A stretch of 64,000 nt of DNA from CAWIJJ01 sp963836405 (GTDB taxonomy: Bacteria; Acidobacteriota; Terriglobia; Bryobacterales; Bryobacteraceae), in NCBI GenBank assembly GCA_963836405.1, contig CAWIJL010000009.1:248001-312000 (forward strand). Direction: 5' to 3'. This document shows positions 36,079-44,303 of the stretch, piece by piece. Made by a program: the position numbers and the translations under genes. How positions within the stretch are numbered: position 1 is the first letter of the stretch; every line of letters begins with the position of its first letter. The notes beneath the pieces were generated by a model. It saw only the letters and a program-made list of their open reading frames with translations, searched no databases and had not been told where the DNA came from.

Positions 36079-36670
36079 CCGGCCAAACGCCTGGGCCGAT
36101 CTTTTCGCGCAATCTCACCTTGGCGCCAAGATTGTTAGAGTGCACGTGGACCTACCCGCCAAGGCGCGTATCCACCACCAAATGGTCGCTCCTGTTCCAC
36201 CAACGCGACCTTTAGAGGAGCTCGGTGCTAAATTGCGGCTTCGCTGGGCAGCAACTGCACGGGAATTTGGTTTGCGCGGTTCGCGAATGAGGTTGGGAGG
36301 GCATTCCGCACATTCCGGGCACGAGTCCCAGTACTTGCCCTGTTTCCGGATTGGATCGTAAGAGGTCACGAGGGGGGCACACGCACAACCATGGTGGGCT
36401 TCATGCCGTCACCCTCAAACGTCGAAGCCGTGTTGCTCGATGGCCTTGGCAAACATTGTCAAACCGCAGACAATTACTCACATCCCCAAAACCTGCAGCG
36501 AAGAACTCGAATTCGATGCGGAAGGCTGTCCTGAACGTCCTGAACCCGTTCCGCGTACTCCATCACACAACCCCAAAAGGGCAGGACTCTAGCCAGGCTG
36601 CTAATATCCTTCTACTATTGGTACCCTGCCCGTCCCGTGATAGTCTCGACCCAACTGTGAGGGGAACGGG
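36079..36670. other. Intergenic remnant region, no gene recognised
   Basis: No frame on either strand shows a recognisable domain or convincing codon use; it may hold decayed downstream sequence of the glycosyltransferase. A gaggggaacggg ribosome-binding stretch at its end belongs to the next gene. Confidence 0.35.
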
Positions 36671-37726
36671 ATGCAATTACGCAGTTTTCTTCTAACCGCG
36701 GCCACCTGCGCCTTTCTGTTCGCGCCGCCCGCGGCCGGACAGGGTTGAGTGGCCGCTCGTCAGGGCACGCCCGGGCTTGGCGTGCTGGCAACCAATACCT
36801 GCGGCGTCGAGGAGCACCGCCATCCCAGGCAGTGGACAGTAAGTGTCGGCTATCGCTACCAGCCGTCCTTCCGCCACTACATCGGCACCGTGGAGCAGAC
36901 CCAGCGCGAAGTCAACCACAACCAGATCGAGAACATCTACCACCTGCTCGATATCGGAATCGAGCGCCAGTTGACGCCCCGCTGGAGCGTCGCCGTGGGC
37001 ATGCCCATCCTGTTCGCCCACCGGAACCAGCTCTACAGCCCCGCGGCGAAGTATGTCGTCAATAGCATTGGCGACATGTCCATCGGAGGCCGCATGTGGA
37101 TCTTCAAACCTCCTACAGAATCGGGCGATAACATCTCCATCGGCATGTTTCTCAAGTTACCCACCGGTAAGTACAATGCCACCGGAGTCGCGACCAGCCG
37201 GGGCAGCCAGATCATCGCCACCGCCGATCAGTCGATTCAGGCGGGAGACGGCGGCACCGGCTTCAGCGTCGAAATCCAGGCCTACAAACGCATTCCGTGG
37301 CAAAGCGAGCTCTACTTCGCCGGCCTCCACTTATTCAATCCGCGTAACACCAACGGCGTCTCCACCTTCCGCTCCGCTCCGGGTGAGACGGTGATGTCGG
37401 TAACTGATCAGTATCTCTATCGGGGCGGCATCGGCCGCCCGGTGCCGAAGATACGCGGCCTCGCCGTCAGCTTCGGCGGCAGGATCGAAGGCGTGCCCGT
37501 GCGCGACGCCTTCGGCGGCAGCGATGGTTTCCGCCGGCCCGGCTACGCCATCTCGCTCGATCCCGGCTTCCTGTACGTTCGTGGCCGCTACATGTTCTCC
37601 TGCAATGTGCCCTTCGCCGTCGAGCGCAACCGCAAGCGCAGCGTCGCCGATTACATGAACGGCCGGCACGGCGACGCCGCCTTCGCGGACTACGCCATCC
37701 AGGCCGGTCTCTCCTGGCGCTTCTGA
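36671..37726 (+). pseudogene. Outer-membrane-type beta-barrel protein with an in-frame TGA after the signal peptide
   Basis: ATG 36671, preceded by a gagggg ribosome binding site, encodes a signal peptide (MQLRSFLLTAATCAFLFAPP, ending AAGQG). TGA at 36746-36748 then interrupts, and the same frame continues from GTG 36749 for 325 residues. The mature part is strand-rich (TVSVGYRYQPSFRHYIGT, GNIS-like amphipathic strands, LDPGFLYVRGRYMFSCNVPF) and ends AGLSWRF, with a terminal aromatic as in outer-membrane barrels. No family is recognised. One sense-to-stop change separates this from an intact exported protein. Confidence 0.6.
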
Positions 37727-37728
37727 TC

Positions 37729-38025
37729 CTATCCGCCCGCGATGGCCCCGACGATCAGCAGCGGCTCGGCCGCCCGCGCCACCGCTTCCGGCAGCGGCGC
37801 GTCCATCGAGTCGTGCGAAAGGTCCTGCTCGCAGGCGAAGTATCGCACGTAGGGCCGGCGCTCCTTCGTCGCCTGGTCGCGAATCGTTCCGAGCAGCACT
37901 GGGTACAGTGTCTCCACCGCGTCCAGCACCTTTCGGATCGTCGCCGGCCCTTCCACCTCTACCCGCACTTCGCCGGAAATTTTGGCCAGCGTCCGCAGAT
38001 GCGACGGCAGTTCCACCCGGATCAT
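37729..38025 (-). CDS. MoaD/ThiS-like ubiquitin-fold protein
   Basis: The 98-residue protein (MIRVELPSHLRTLAKISGEV) has the beta-grasp pattern of MoaD/ThiS and ends in a free Gly-Gly (LLIVGAIAGG), the site that is adenylated and thiocarboxylated in sulfur carriers. It is the last gene of a three-gene minus-strand operon, with its ATG overlapping the BNR gene stop by 4 nt. No E1-like, moaE or thiG gene is nearby, so molybdopterin synthesis is not implied. A sulfur-carrier or protein-tag role is inference from the GG terminus. Confidence 0.82.
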   Translation of the reverse strand: MIRVELPSHLRTLAKISGEVRVEVEGPATIRKVLDAVETLYPVLLGTIRDQATKERRPYVRYFACEQDLSHDSMDAPLPEAVARAAEPLLIVGAIAGG

Positions 38026-39137
38026 GGCAGCGTCTGCACCTCAACGGAAAGCACCGCCGGCAAATCGCGCACAATCGGCGCCCAGTTATCGCCCGCATCC
38101 GCCGACGCGTATACCTGCCCGCCCGTCGTGCCGAAGTACACTCCGCACGAATCCAGCGAGTCGATGGCCATCGCATCCCGCAGCACGTTCACGTAACAGT
38201 CGCTTTGCGGCAGGCCCTTCGTGAGCGCCTCCCATTCGTTGCCGCCGCTGCGGCTGCGATACACGCGCAGCTTCCCATCGATTGGAAAATGTTCCGAATC
38301 GCTCTTGATCGGCACCACGTAGATCGTCTCCGGCTCGTGCGCGTGCACGTCGATCACGAAGCCGAAGTCCGTCGGCAGGTTGCCGCTTACCTCGTGCCAC
38401 GAATCGCCCGCGTCGTCGCTTCGCATCACGTCCCAGTGCTTCTGCATGAACAGCACCTGCGGCCGCGAGCGGTGCATCGCAATCCGGTGCACGCAGTGCC
38501 CAATCTCCGCATCCGGGTCCGGGATGTACTGCGATTTCAGCCCGCGGTTGATCGGCTTCCAGTTCTTCCCGCCGTCGTCGGAGCGAAACGCCCCGGCCGC
38601 CGAGATCGCCACGTAGATCCGCTGCGCATCGCTCGGATCGATCAGAATAGTGTGCAGGCACATGCCTCCGGCGCCCGGTTGCCACTGCGGCCCGGTGCCG
38701 TGGCCGCGCAGTCCGGGAAGTTCCTGCCAGCTCTGCCCGGCATCGGCCGAACGGAAGATGGCGGCATCCTCCACCCCCGCGTACACCGCATCCGCTTCGG
38801 TCAGCGATGGCTCCAGGTGCCATACCCGCTTGAACTCCCACGGATGCGGCTTGCCGTCATACCACTGGTGCGTTCCCGGAACGCCGTCGTAGGCGAACTG
38901 GTTCCCCACTACTTCCCACGTCTGCCCCCCGTCGTTCGAGCGCTGCATCACCTGCCCGGACCAGCCGCTCGATTGCGAAGCGTACAACCGGTTCGGATCC
39001 ACCGGCGAACCCTTCATATGGTAGATTTCCCAGCCCGCGAAATGCGGGCCGCTCACGTCCCACTTCTCCCGCTTCCCGTCAGACGTCAGGACAAACGCGC
39101 CCTTACGCGTCCCGACCAGCACCCGTACCTTACTCAT
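38022..39137 (-). CDS. BNR/Asp-box beta-propeller (sialidase/VPS10-like)
   Basis: The 371-residue protein contains repeated Asp-box motifs (S-x-D-x-G-x-x-W): SNDGGQTWE, SADAGQSWQE, SDDGGKNWKP, SDDAGDSWHE, SADAGDNWAP, each capping a blade. It begins VRVLVGTRKGAFVLTSDGKR with no signal peptide, so it appears cytoplasmic. There is no RIP motif or arginine triad pattern that would support true sialidase activity. The gene lies between HxlR regulator and MoaD-like genes with 8- and 4-nt overlaps, so all three are probably one operon. Function unknown. Confidence 0.85.
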   Translation of the reverse strand: MSKVRVLVGTRKGAFVLTSDGKREKWDVSGPHFAGWEIYHMKGSPVDPNRLYASQSSGWSGQVMQRSNDGGQTWEVVGNQFAYDGVPGTHQWYDGKPHPWEFKRVWHLEPSLTEADAVYAGVEDAAIFRSADAGQSWQELPGLRGHGTGPQWQPGAGGMCLHTILIDPSDAQRIYVAISAAGAFRSDDGGKNWKPINRGLKSQYIPDPDAEIGHCVHRIAMHRSRPQVLFMQKHWDVMRSDDAGDSWHEVSGNLPTDFGFVIDVHAHEPETIYVVPIKSDSEHFPIDGKLRVYRSRSGGNEWEALTKGLPQSDCYVNVLRDAMAIDSLDSCGVYFGTTGGQVYASADAGDNWAPIVRDLPAVLSVEVQTLP

Positions 39138-39597
39138 CCATCTCTCCTTCGCGCTTTGTGAATTTCGGTATCAGAGGAGTCCGGTCGCGCTCCCGCCATC
39201 GCTTTCGCACCTCCGCGAGAAACGCCTCCCGATCTTTCTCCATCCGCAGAATGAGCGCCCGCGGCGCCCCCGTTTCCTCGTGCTTCGCCCCCCACACCAG
39301 CAGTTCCAACAACAACGGCGCCAGGTCGATCCCCTTCTCCGTCAGCAGGTAGTTCACCTTCCGCCCGTCATCCGGCTCGTACTCCCGCGCGACAATCCCC
39401 GCTGCCTCCAGCCGCCGCAGGCGGTCCGCCAGGATGTTGGAGGCGATCCCCTCACCGGCCTCCTGAAACTCCGTGAAGGTCCGGCACCCGCGCACCATCA
39501 GGTCGCGAATAATCAGTAGCGACCACCGGTCGCCCAATACTTCGAGCGAGATACTCACCGGGCAGCCGGAGCGGCGCGCTTTCGGCTTCCCAGGCAC
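39130..39597 (-). CDS. HxlR-family winged-helix transcriptional regulator
   Basis: The 155-residue protein has the DUF24/HxlR core (CPVSISLEVLGDRWSLLIIR, DLMVRGCRTFTEFQEAGEGI, NILADRLRRLEAAGIV). The early cysteine (residue 12) is in the position used for redox or electrophile sensing in several HxlR members. It starts the operon with the BNR and MoaD-like genes, overlapping the BNR gene by 8 nt. A palindrome upstream (39618-39636) is its probable operator. Confidence 0.93.
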   Translation of the reverse strand: MPGKPKARRSGCPVSISLEVLGDRWSLLIIRDLMVRGCRTFTEFQEAGEGIASNILADRLRRLEAAGIVAREYEPDDGRKVNYLLTEKGIDLAPLLLELLVWGAKHEETGAPRALILRMEKDREAFLAEVRKRWRERDRTPLIPKFTKREGEMDE

Positions 39598-39617
39598 CCG
39601 GCCAGCCTATCAGAATC

Positions 39618-39636
39618 TACTTGTTAAAAACAAGTA
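39618..39636. promoter_or_regulatory. Palindromic operator upstream of the HxlR gene
   Basis: TACTTGTT (39618-39625) and AACAAGTA (39629-39636) form a perfect 8-bp inverted repeat around AAA, 21 bp upstream of the regulator's start and overlapping the last codons of the preceding gene. Symmetry, size and placement fit a dimeric winged-helix autoregulator. Confidence 0.65.
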
Positions 39637-40538
39637 AGTTCACTGTCATTCGGCCCCGCATTTGTGACTGCCTTCACGTCCCGCATCCACCGCCAGGCCC
39701 GCCCTTCTCCGGACTCTCCCGCCACCCTGCCGTGAATGATTTCCGCAATCACTTCTGCCGTCCGCACAATCGTCATTCCCGACCGGTTGAACAACAGGTT
39801 TCCGTCGCAGAACGCGACCCGTCCGCTTTGCACCGCCCGCAGTTTCCCCCACCAGGGATACCGCTCCAGCACCGGCAGCTCCGCCTCGCTCCGCTCCAGC
39901 CCGAAACCGCAGGGCGCAACGATGAGAAACTCCGGATCCGCCGCCGCCCCCACCAACTCGCCGCCCGCGGCCTCCACCAGTTCCGGAGTCCAGTTCCCCG
40001 CCTCGTAAACCGGGTCCGTCCACTCGAGCACCCTCACAGCAGGCCTTCCGAGCCCCGCGGTCGCCTCGCGCAAGCGCTCCAGCCGCGCCCTTTCGCGCGC
40101 CGCCAGCGCCTCCCCCCGCGCCTTCATCCCCAGCGCTCCCGCAATCTCCGCCATGCTTCCGAAGACATCCTCCACCGAGCCCGCCGAAAGCGAGAGCACC
40201 CGTGCGCCCGGTATCCCGCCTCCCTGCCGCTCCACCTCTCCCGGCGTCACCGCGCACACTTCGCAATGCGACTGCGCCACGATCAGGTGCGGTTCAAGCC
40301 GCCGGATCAGCTCCGCATCGATGCGGTAAAGCGGTTCCCCCGACCTCAAGCGCCGCCCCACCTCGCGGTCGATGGCGGCGCTCGAACCCGAGATGTCGAA
40401 TGCCGGCTCACTGCACGCAGGCAGCTTCCGGACCCACTCGGGGTTGTCGCATTCGTGCGACCGCCCCACCAGGAAATCCCCCGCCTCAAGCGCGCACACG
40501 ATCTCGGTCGCGCTCGCCAGCAGGCATACCACGCGCAT
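39624..40538 (-). CDS. BtuF-like cobalamin-binding protein, no signal peptide
   Basis: The 304-residue protein opens MRVVCLLASATEIVCALEAG and continues LVGRSHECDNPEWVRKLPAC, the typical start of cytoplasmic-looking BtuF/FecB-type cobalamin-binding proteins. The two lobes are joined by the usual helix (FGSMAEIAGALGMKARGEAL). True ABC binding proteins carry signal peptides; this group does not, and its role may be salvage or sensing of corrinoids rather than transport. No permease or ATPase gene is adjacent and no cobalamin riboswitch was recognised upstream. A ggaggg ribosome binding site and TAGAAT box precede the start. Confidence 0.82.
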   Translation of the reverse strand: MRVVCLLASATEIVCALEAGDFLVGRSHECDNPEWVRKLPACSEPAFDISGSSAAIDREVGRRLRSGEPLYRIDAELIRRLEPHLIVAQSHCEVCAVTPGEVERQGGGIPGARVLSLSAGSVEDVFGSMAEIAGALGMKARGEALAARERARLERLREATAGLGRPAVRVLEWTDPVYEAGNWTPELVEAAGGELVGAAADPEFLIVAPCGFGLERSEAELPVLERYPWWGKLRAVQSGRVAFCDGNLLFNRSGMTIVRTAEVIAEIIHGRVAGESGEGRAWRWMRDVKAVTNAGPNDSELTCF

Positions 40539-40629
40539 TCCGCTTCACCCTCCGGTACGGCCATTCTATCTCGCGCCGGCGCCCAGCCCGCGTTCCGCCT
40601 GTAGTAAACTTCCTCCAAAGGAATCCGCC

Positions 40630-41028
40630 ATGAAATTCGTGCTCCGACCCGCAGCCGCCGCGCTGCTGATTACCGCCGCCTTCGCCGTGGCCGTCTATTC
40701 GCAGAACCCCGGCATTCAACGCACGATCGTCGAAAAGGCCGACGTCTCGGTCCCCGGCCGCGAAGCCGTCGTCGCGCGGGTCGAGCTCGCCCCGGGCGTT
40801 TTCGCCGGACGCCACACCCACCCGGGCGACGAGATCAGCTACGTCGTCGAAGGCGAAGGCGAGATTCTGATGCAGGGCCACCCCGCGCGTAAGGTCAAGG
40901 CCGGCGACGGCTTCGTGATCCCCGGCGGCGTCATCCACGACGCCCACAACACCGGCAGCGCCCCGCTCAAGCTGATCGGCGTCTACGTCGTCGATAAAGG
41001 GAAACCCCTGGCGACTCCCGCCAAATAG
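40630..41028 (+). CDS. Secreted cupin-domain protein
   Basis: The 132-residue protein has a signal peptide (LRPAAAALLITAAFAVAVYS) and a single cupin fold. Cupin motif 1 gives metal-ligand candidates in GRHTHPGDEISYVVEGEGE; motif 2 gives PGGVIHDAHNTG. The H, H, E and H residues of the metal site are present. Enzymatic role is unknown; small exported cupins often are isomerases, dioxygenase-like or storage-type proteins. TAAACT (40605-40610) and an aaagga ribosome binding site precede the start. Confidence 0.85.
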   Translation: MKFVLRPAAAALLITAAFAVAVYSQNPGIQRTIVEKADVSVPGREAVVARVELAPGVFAGRHTHPGDEISYVVEGEGEILMQGHPARKVKAGDGFVIPGGVIHDAHNTGSAPLKLIGVYVVDKGKPLATPAK

Positions 41029-41096
41029 AACCACAAACTCACGCGCGTTATCATGGCCAGGGGTGCCCGGGCCCTGGCACCTCCGCGGAGGCACGT

Positions 41097-41522
41097 ATGT
41101 CGAAAGAATCCCGCACGCTCGCGGGAATCCTTCTCCTCGTCCTGCCCACAGTCATGTACGGCGGCTGGACGCTTCTCCATCTGCTCACGGCCAATTCGCC
41201 CGGGTATGCGGATAATCCGATGCGCCAGAATCTGTGGCGCGCCGGCCATGCGCACGCCGGCGTGTACCTGGTCCTCGCGCTTGTCATGCTGCGGTATGTG
41301 GACGAAGCCGTGCTCCCGCCGTTGTGGAAATGGCTCGCCCGAAGTGGTGCCCCCATTGCCGCCATCCTCATCCCCGCCGGGTTTTTTCTTTCCGTCGCAT
41401 CCCCCACCGCAACCGAACCGAATGCGCTGCTGAACCTCGCCTATGTCGGCGTCGTGTTTCTCGCCGGCGGTGTCCTCAGCCTCGGCGTCGGCCTGATTCG
41501 CGCCGCGCGCCGCATGCAGTAA
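41097..41522 (+). CDS. Small membrane protein, four predicted helices
   Basis: The 141-residue protein has hydrophobic segments at about 8-30, 50-70, 85-105 and 112-135 (TLAGILLLVLPTVMYGGWTL, GHAHAGVYLVLALVMLRYVD, GAPIAAILIPAGFFLSVAS, NLAYVGVVFLAGGVLSLGV). H52 and H54 in the second helix region could bind metal or haem. It ends 13 nt before the next gene. Function unknown. Confidence 0.72.
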   Translation: MSKESRTLAGILLLVLPTVMYGGWTLLHLLTANSPGYADNPMRQNLWRAGHAHAGVYLVLALVMLRYVDEAVLPPLWKWLARSGAPIAAILIPAGFFLSVASPTATEPNALLNLAYVGVVFLAGGVLSLGVGLIRAARRMQ

Positions 41523-41535
41523 GCTCAATAAAAGC

Positions 41536-42741
41536 GTGAAGAAACCGTCAACGAAGAAACTCGACCAGCTCATCGAGGAGATCACCACCGATGCCTATGG
41601 CGAAGGCGAGCAGCTCTGGGCGTTCCGCCAGGCCTTCGAAGATGAAGTCGACGTGCCCTGTGATGCCGAACTCCTCGGCGAGCCCGTTCAGGTGCTCAAG
41701 TTCGATTTCGATGGCAACGAGCGGCGCGGCCTCACCGCCGTCTGCCGCCGCCCCGGACAACCGAAGTATTCCGTCGCGGCAAGCGAATTGACCATCCCCG
41801 GAAACTCCCAGGCTGCGCTTTACCTGGCTGCGTACCGCCGTTGGATGGGAATCTCCCCATCCCCGCCCGCTCCTCGCGGCAAGACAGGCCGCAAAGCGGC
41901 AGCTCCCTCCCACGAAGCCGTAGGCCCAGTCGAGCTCGTCGTACTATCGGTGAAGCGCACCACGGCCGCCTGCCGCCTTCTCGGCGACGGCCGCCCGCTC
42001 AACTATCGCATGCAGGGCGCGCGCGCCCTCGTGCCCGCTGAGATCGCCGTCGTCAACCCTTCCAAACGCTGGACGTATGCCGGCAATCTCTACCTTTCGG
42101 GTTCCGTCGCATCCACCCGCCTCGATGCCGCGGCCCTGGGCCTGGAGCCGCTTCGATTGGAAGAAGGCTTTATCTGGGATCCCGCCACACATTTCTGGGG
42201 CGATGAAGGTGAACCGCTCGAACCTTGGGCCAAACCGATCGTCGCCCGCGGCCCGCGGCCCGCTTTCGAGATGGAGCAGATCCTGCCCGGCTGCGATCCG
42301 GAAGACCCCTTCTCCGATCCGATCACCGAGGCCAACGACCTCTTCACATCCGGCGACGGCTCCGCCGCCAGGGCTCTCTTGATGGGCCTCTGCCAGGCCG
42401 ACCTTCGCTGCCTGGATGCGCACGCCCACCTTGGCAACATGGCCTTCGATGTGCTCCCGGAAGAGGCGATCCGGCATTACGAAGCCGGTTTCCGCATCGG
42501 CTTGTTATCGCTCGGCGATTCGTTCGACGGTGTGCTCCCCTGGGGCATGATCGACAACCGGCCTTTTCTCCGCTGCATGCACGGCTTCGGACTCTGCCTC
42601 TGGCGACTCGGCAGGCTGGCCGAAGCCCGCGCCGTCTTCGACAGAATGCTGTGGTTGAACCCGACCGACAATCAGGGCGTCCGCATGCTCATCGGCCGCG
42701 TTCGAAAAGGCATCGCCTGGGATCCCGACATCGACGGCTAG
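41536..42741 (+). CDS. Hypothetical cytoplasmic protein with C-terminal TPR-like segment
   Basis: The 401-residue product begins at GTG 41536 (VKKPSTKKLDQLIEEI). The middle reads as mixed alpha/beta with no recognised motif; the last 100 residues show tandem helices (FLRCMHGFGLCLWRLGRLAE, ARAVFDRMLWLNPTDNQGVR) like a tetratricopeptide pair with the LNPxDNQG ending seen in ST7-type TPRs. It may act as a scaffold. It converges on the FKBP gene with 12 nt between stops. Confidence 0.65.
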   Translation: MKKPSTKKLDQLIEEITTDAYGEGEQLWAFRQAFEDEVDVPCDAELLGEPVQVLKFDFDGNERRGLTAVCRRPGQPKYSVAASELTIPGNSQAALYLAAYRRWMGISPSPPAPRGKTGRKAAAPSHEAVGPVELVVLSVKRTTAACRLLGDGRPLNYRMQGARALVPAEIAVVNPSKRWTYAGNLYLSGSVASTRLDAAALGLEPLRLEEGFIWDPATHFWGDEGEPLEPWAKPIVARGPRPAFEMEQILPGCDPEDPFSDPITEANDLFTSGDGSAARALLMGLCQADLRCLDAHAHLGNMAFDVLPEEAIRHYEAGFRIGLLSLGDSFDGVLPWGMIDNRPFLRCMHGFGLCLWRLGRLAEARAVFDRMLWLNPTDNQGVRMLIGRVRKGIAWDPDIDG

Positions 42742-42753
42742 CCCGCCTTCACC

Positions 42754-43638
42754 TCACTTGGACCACGGCGGCACCACGCCGTTCATCCGCGCATACGCAA
42801 TCGCCTGCCCCAGGTGTTCGGCGATGTGCGTGTCCAGCACCATCAGCACTCCGCGCCGCGTCGTCGCCTGCCCGAAAAACTCCACGTTCCGTCCCAGCCC
42901 CGCCGCCCTCTCCGCCTCCAGCGTCTTGCGCACTGCCGCGAAGCTGTCCTCCAGTTCCGCGATCACCTGCTCCTTGCTCATCGCGCGCGTCTCCGCCTTC
43001 GCGTTGTCCTCGATCTGTTTCTTCACCGCCTCCGCACCGGCGGCATTCGCGATGTTCAGCAGCAGCCGGTTGCCCAGCGCGATATGCAGCATCGCCTCCT
43101 GGAACGAACGCACGCCCGGACCCGGCCGCCAGGCGAACTTCTCCTCCGGCATCGCCTTCGCAAGCGCCACCACCTGCCGCTCCATATCGCCGAACGGCAG
43201 CAGCAGATCGGCCGCCGCGGCCAGCGCCGGAGCGTCGTTCGCATTCACCAGTTCGATGTCGAAGATCAATTCCGATTTAGGCGGAATCGAGCCCCGGCCC
43301 GCCTCCCCGTACGCCAGTTGGTACGGAATGAACAGCCGTCGTTTGCCCCCCACTTTCATGCCTTCGAACCCCGCGTCGAAGCCCGGGATCACCTCCCGCC
43401 GCCCCTGCACGAATTTCAACGGATCCTTGCCCGCCGATGAATCGAACTGAGTGCCGTCCCGCAGCCAGCCCGTGTAATGCACCGTGAACTGCTGCCCCGC
43501 CTTCGCCGCAGCGCCGTCGCCCGCCCGGATCTCGACATAGCGGAGCGTCGCCAGATCCACCGCCGGCCCCGTCACCTCGGGCTGCGCAAACACGGGCCCC
43601 GCCGCCATCGCAACAAGAATAATGATGCTCAAACGCAT
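42754..43638 (-). CDS. Secreted FKBP-type peptidyl-prolyl isomerase fused to a DinB-like domain
   Basis: The 294-residue protein has a signal peptide (MRLSIIILVAMAAGPVFA), an FKBP domain (about 30-135: VHYTGWLRDGTQFDSSAGKD, VIPGFDAGFEGMKVGGKRRL, IPYQLAYGEAGRGSIPPKSE, LIFDIELV) and a four-helix DinB-like domain (about 145-294) with MLHIALGNRLLLN and DTHIAEHLGQAIAYARMNGV. The H in MLHI and the HIAEH pair fit the DinB metal site. Start ATG 43638 was chosen because the longer frame overlaps the divergent gene and a GATAAT (minus strand, 43645-43650) ends 6 nt before this ATG. Confidence 0.9.
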   Translation of the reverse strand: MRLSIIILVAMAAGPVFAQPEVTGPAVDLATLRYVEIRAGDGAAAKAGQQFTVHYTGWLRDGTQFDSSAGKDPLKFVQGRREVIPGFDAGFEGMKVGGKRRLFIPYQLAYGEAGRGSIPPKSELIFDIELVNANDAPALAAAADLLLPFGDMERQVVALAKAMPEEKFAWRPGPGVRSFQEAMLHIALGNRLLLNIANAAGAEAVKKQIEDNAKAETRAMSKEQVIAELEDSFAAVRKTLEAERAAGLGRNVEFFGQATTRRGVLMVLDTHIAEHLGQAIAYARMNGVVPPWSK

Positions 43639-43698
43639 CCCCACATTATCCTCTTTCACCCGGGTCCACGGCCCCGCGGTGCGACCGCGCCGAAGCTC

Positions 43699-43711
43699 CA
43701 TAATGAGGAGA
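43699..43711 (+). promoter_or_regulatory. -10 hexamer CATAAT at leaderless spacing for the P-loop kinase gene
   Basis: CATAAT at 43699-43704 predicts initiation at 43711, the A of the ATG. The intervening gaggag is too close to act as a normal Shine-Dalgarno. It is back-to-back with the GATAAT of the FKBP gene 50 bp away. Confidence 0.45.
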
Positions 43712-44223
43712 TGCTGGTCATTTTCAGCGGGCTGCCCGGGGTTGGTAAGACGGCCATCGCCCGTGAACTGGCGTTCCAGATCGGCGCCGCGCACTTGCGC
43801 ATCGATTCGATAGAACAGGCCATTCGTGGCTCTGCAACTCGGGATCAACCTTTAGACGACGTTGGCTACCGCGTGGCTTATGCTGTCGCCGAAGATAATC
43901 TACGCATTGGTAGAACCGTAATTGCCGATTCTGTCAACCCGCTTCGGCTGACTCGCGACGCTTGGATAAACGTGGCGAAACGCGCTGGAGTCGCAGCCTT
44001 GGAGATCGAAGTCACGTGCCCTGTTCCAGAGGAGCATCGGCGGAGAGCCGAAGCGCGAGCGGCGGACATTCCAGGCATGTCAACGCCGACATGGCCAGAC
44101 GTGGTCGCAAGAGAATACCACCCCTGGGATCGCGAACATCTGGTGCTTGACAGTGCGAGCCGGACGATCGACGAGAACGTCCGCCTGATTCGCGATACTC
44201 TCGCGAGATCGTCTGTTCGATAG
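43711..44223 (+). CDS. P-loop kinase-like ATPase (AAA_33 type)
   Basis: The 170-residue protein begins with a P-loop (MLVIFSGLPGVGKTAIAREL, Walker A at 8-15) and continues with a kinase-type lid region (AEARAADIPGMSTPTWPDVV). RVAYAVAEDNLRIGRTVIAD, ending D-S-V-N, fits a Walker B/substrate segment. It resembles small zeta-toxin/CT-type or adenylylsulfate-kinase-like kinases that phosphorylate small molecules; no antitoxin partner is present. GC content begins to drop here, at the left edge of the accessory island. Confidence 0.78.
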   Translation: MLVIFSGLPGVGKTAIARELAFQIGAAHLRIDSIEQAIRGSATRDQPLDDVGYRVAYAVAEDNLRIGRTVIADSVNPLRLTRDAWINVAKRAGVAALEIEVTCPVPEEHRRRAEARAADIPGMSTPTWPDVVAREYHPWDREHLVLDSASRTIDENVRLIRDTLARSSVR

Positions 44224-44303
44224 ATCACAACGGGATCCGCATTCCGCATTAACCAGGGCTCGTTTCCTCGCCAAATCCACCCCTCGATGCCGCTCTTAAG
44301 GTT

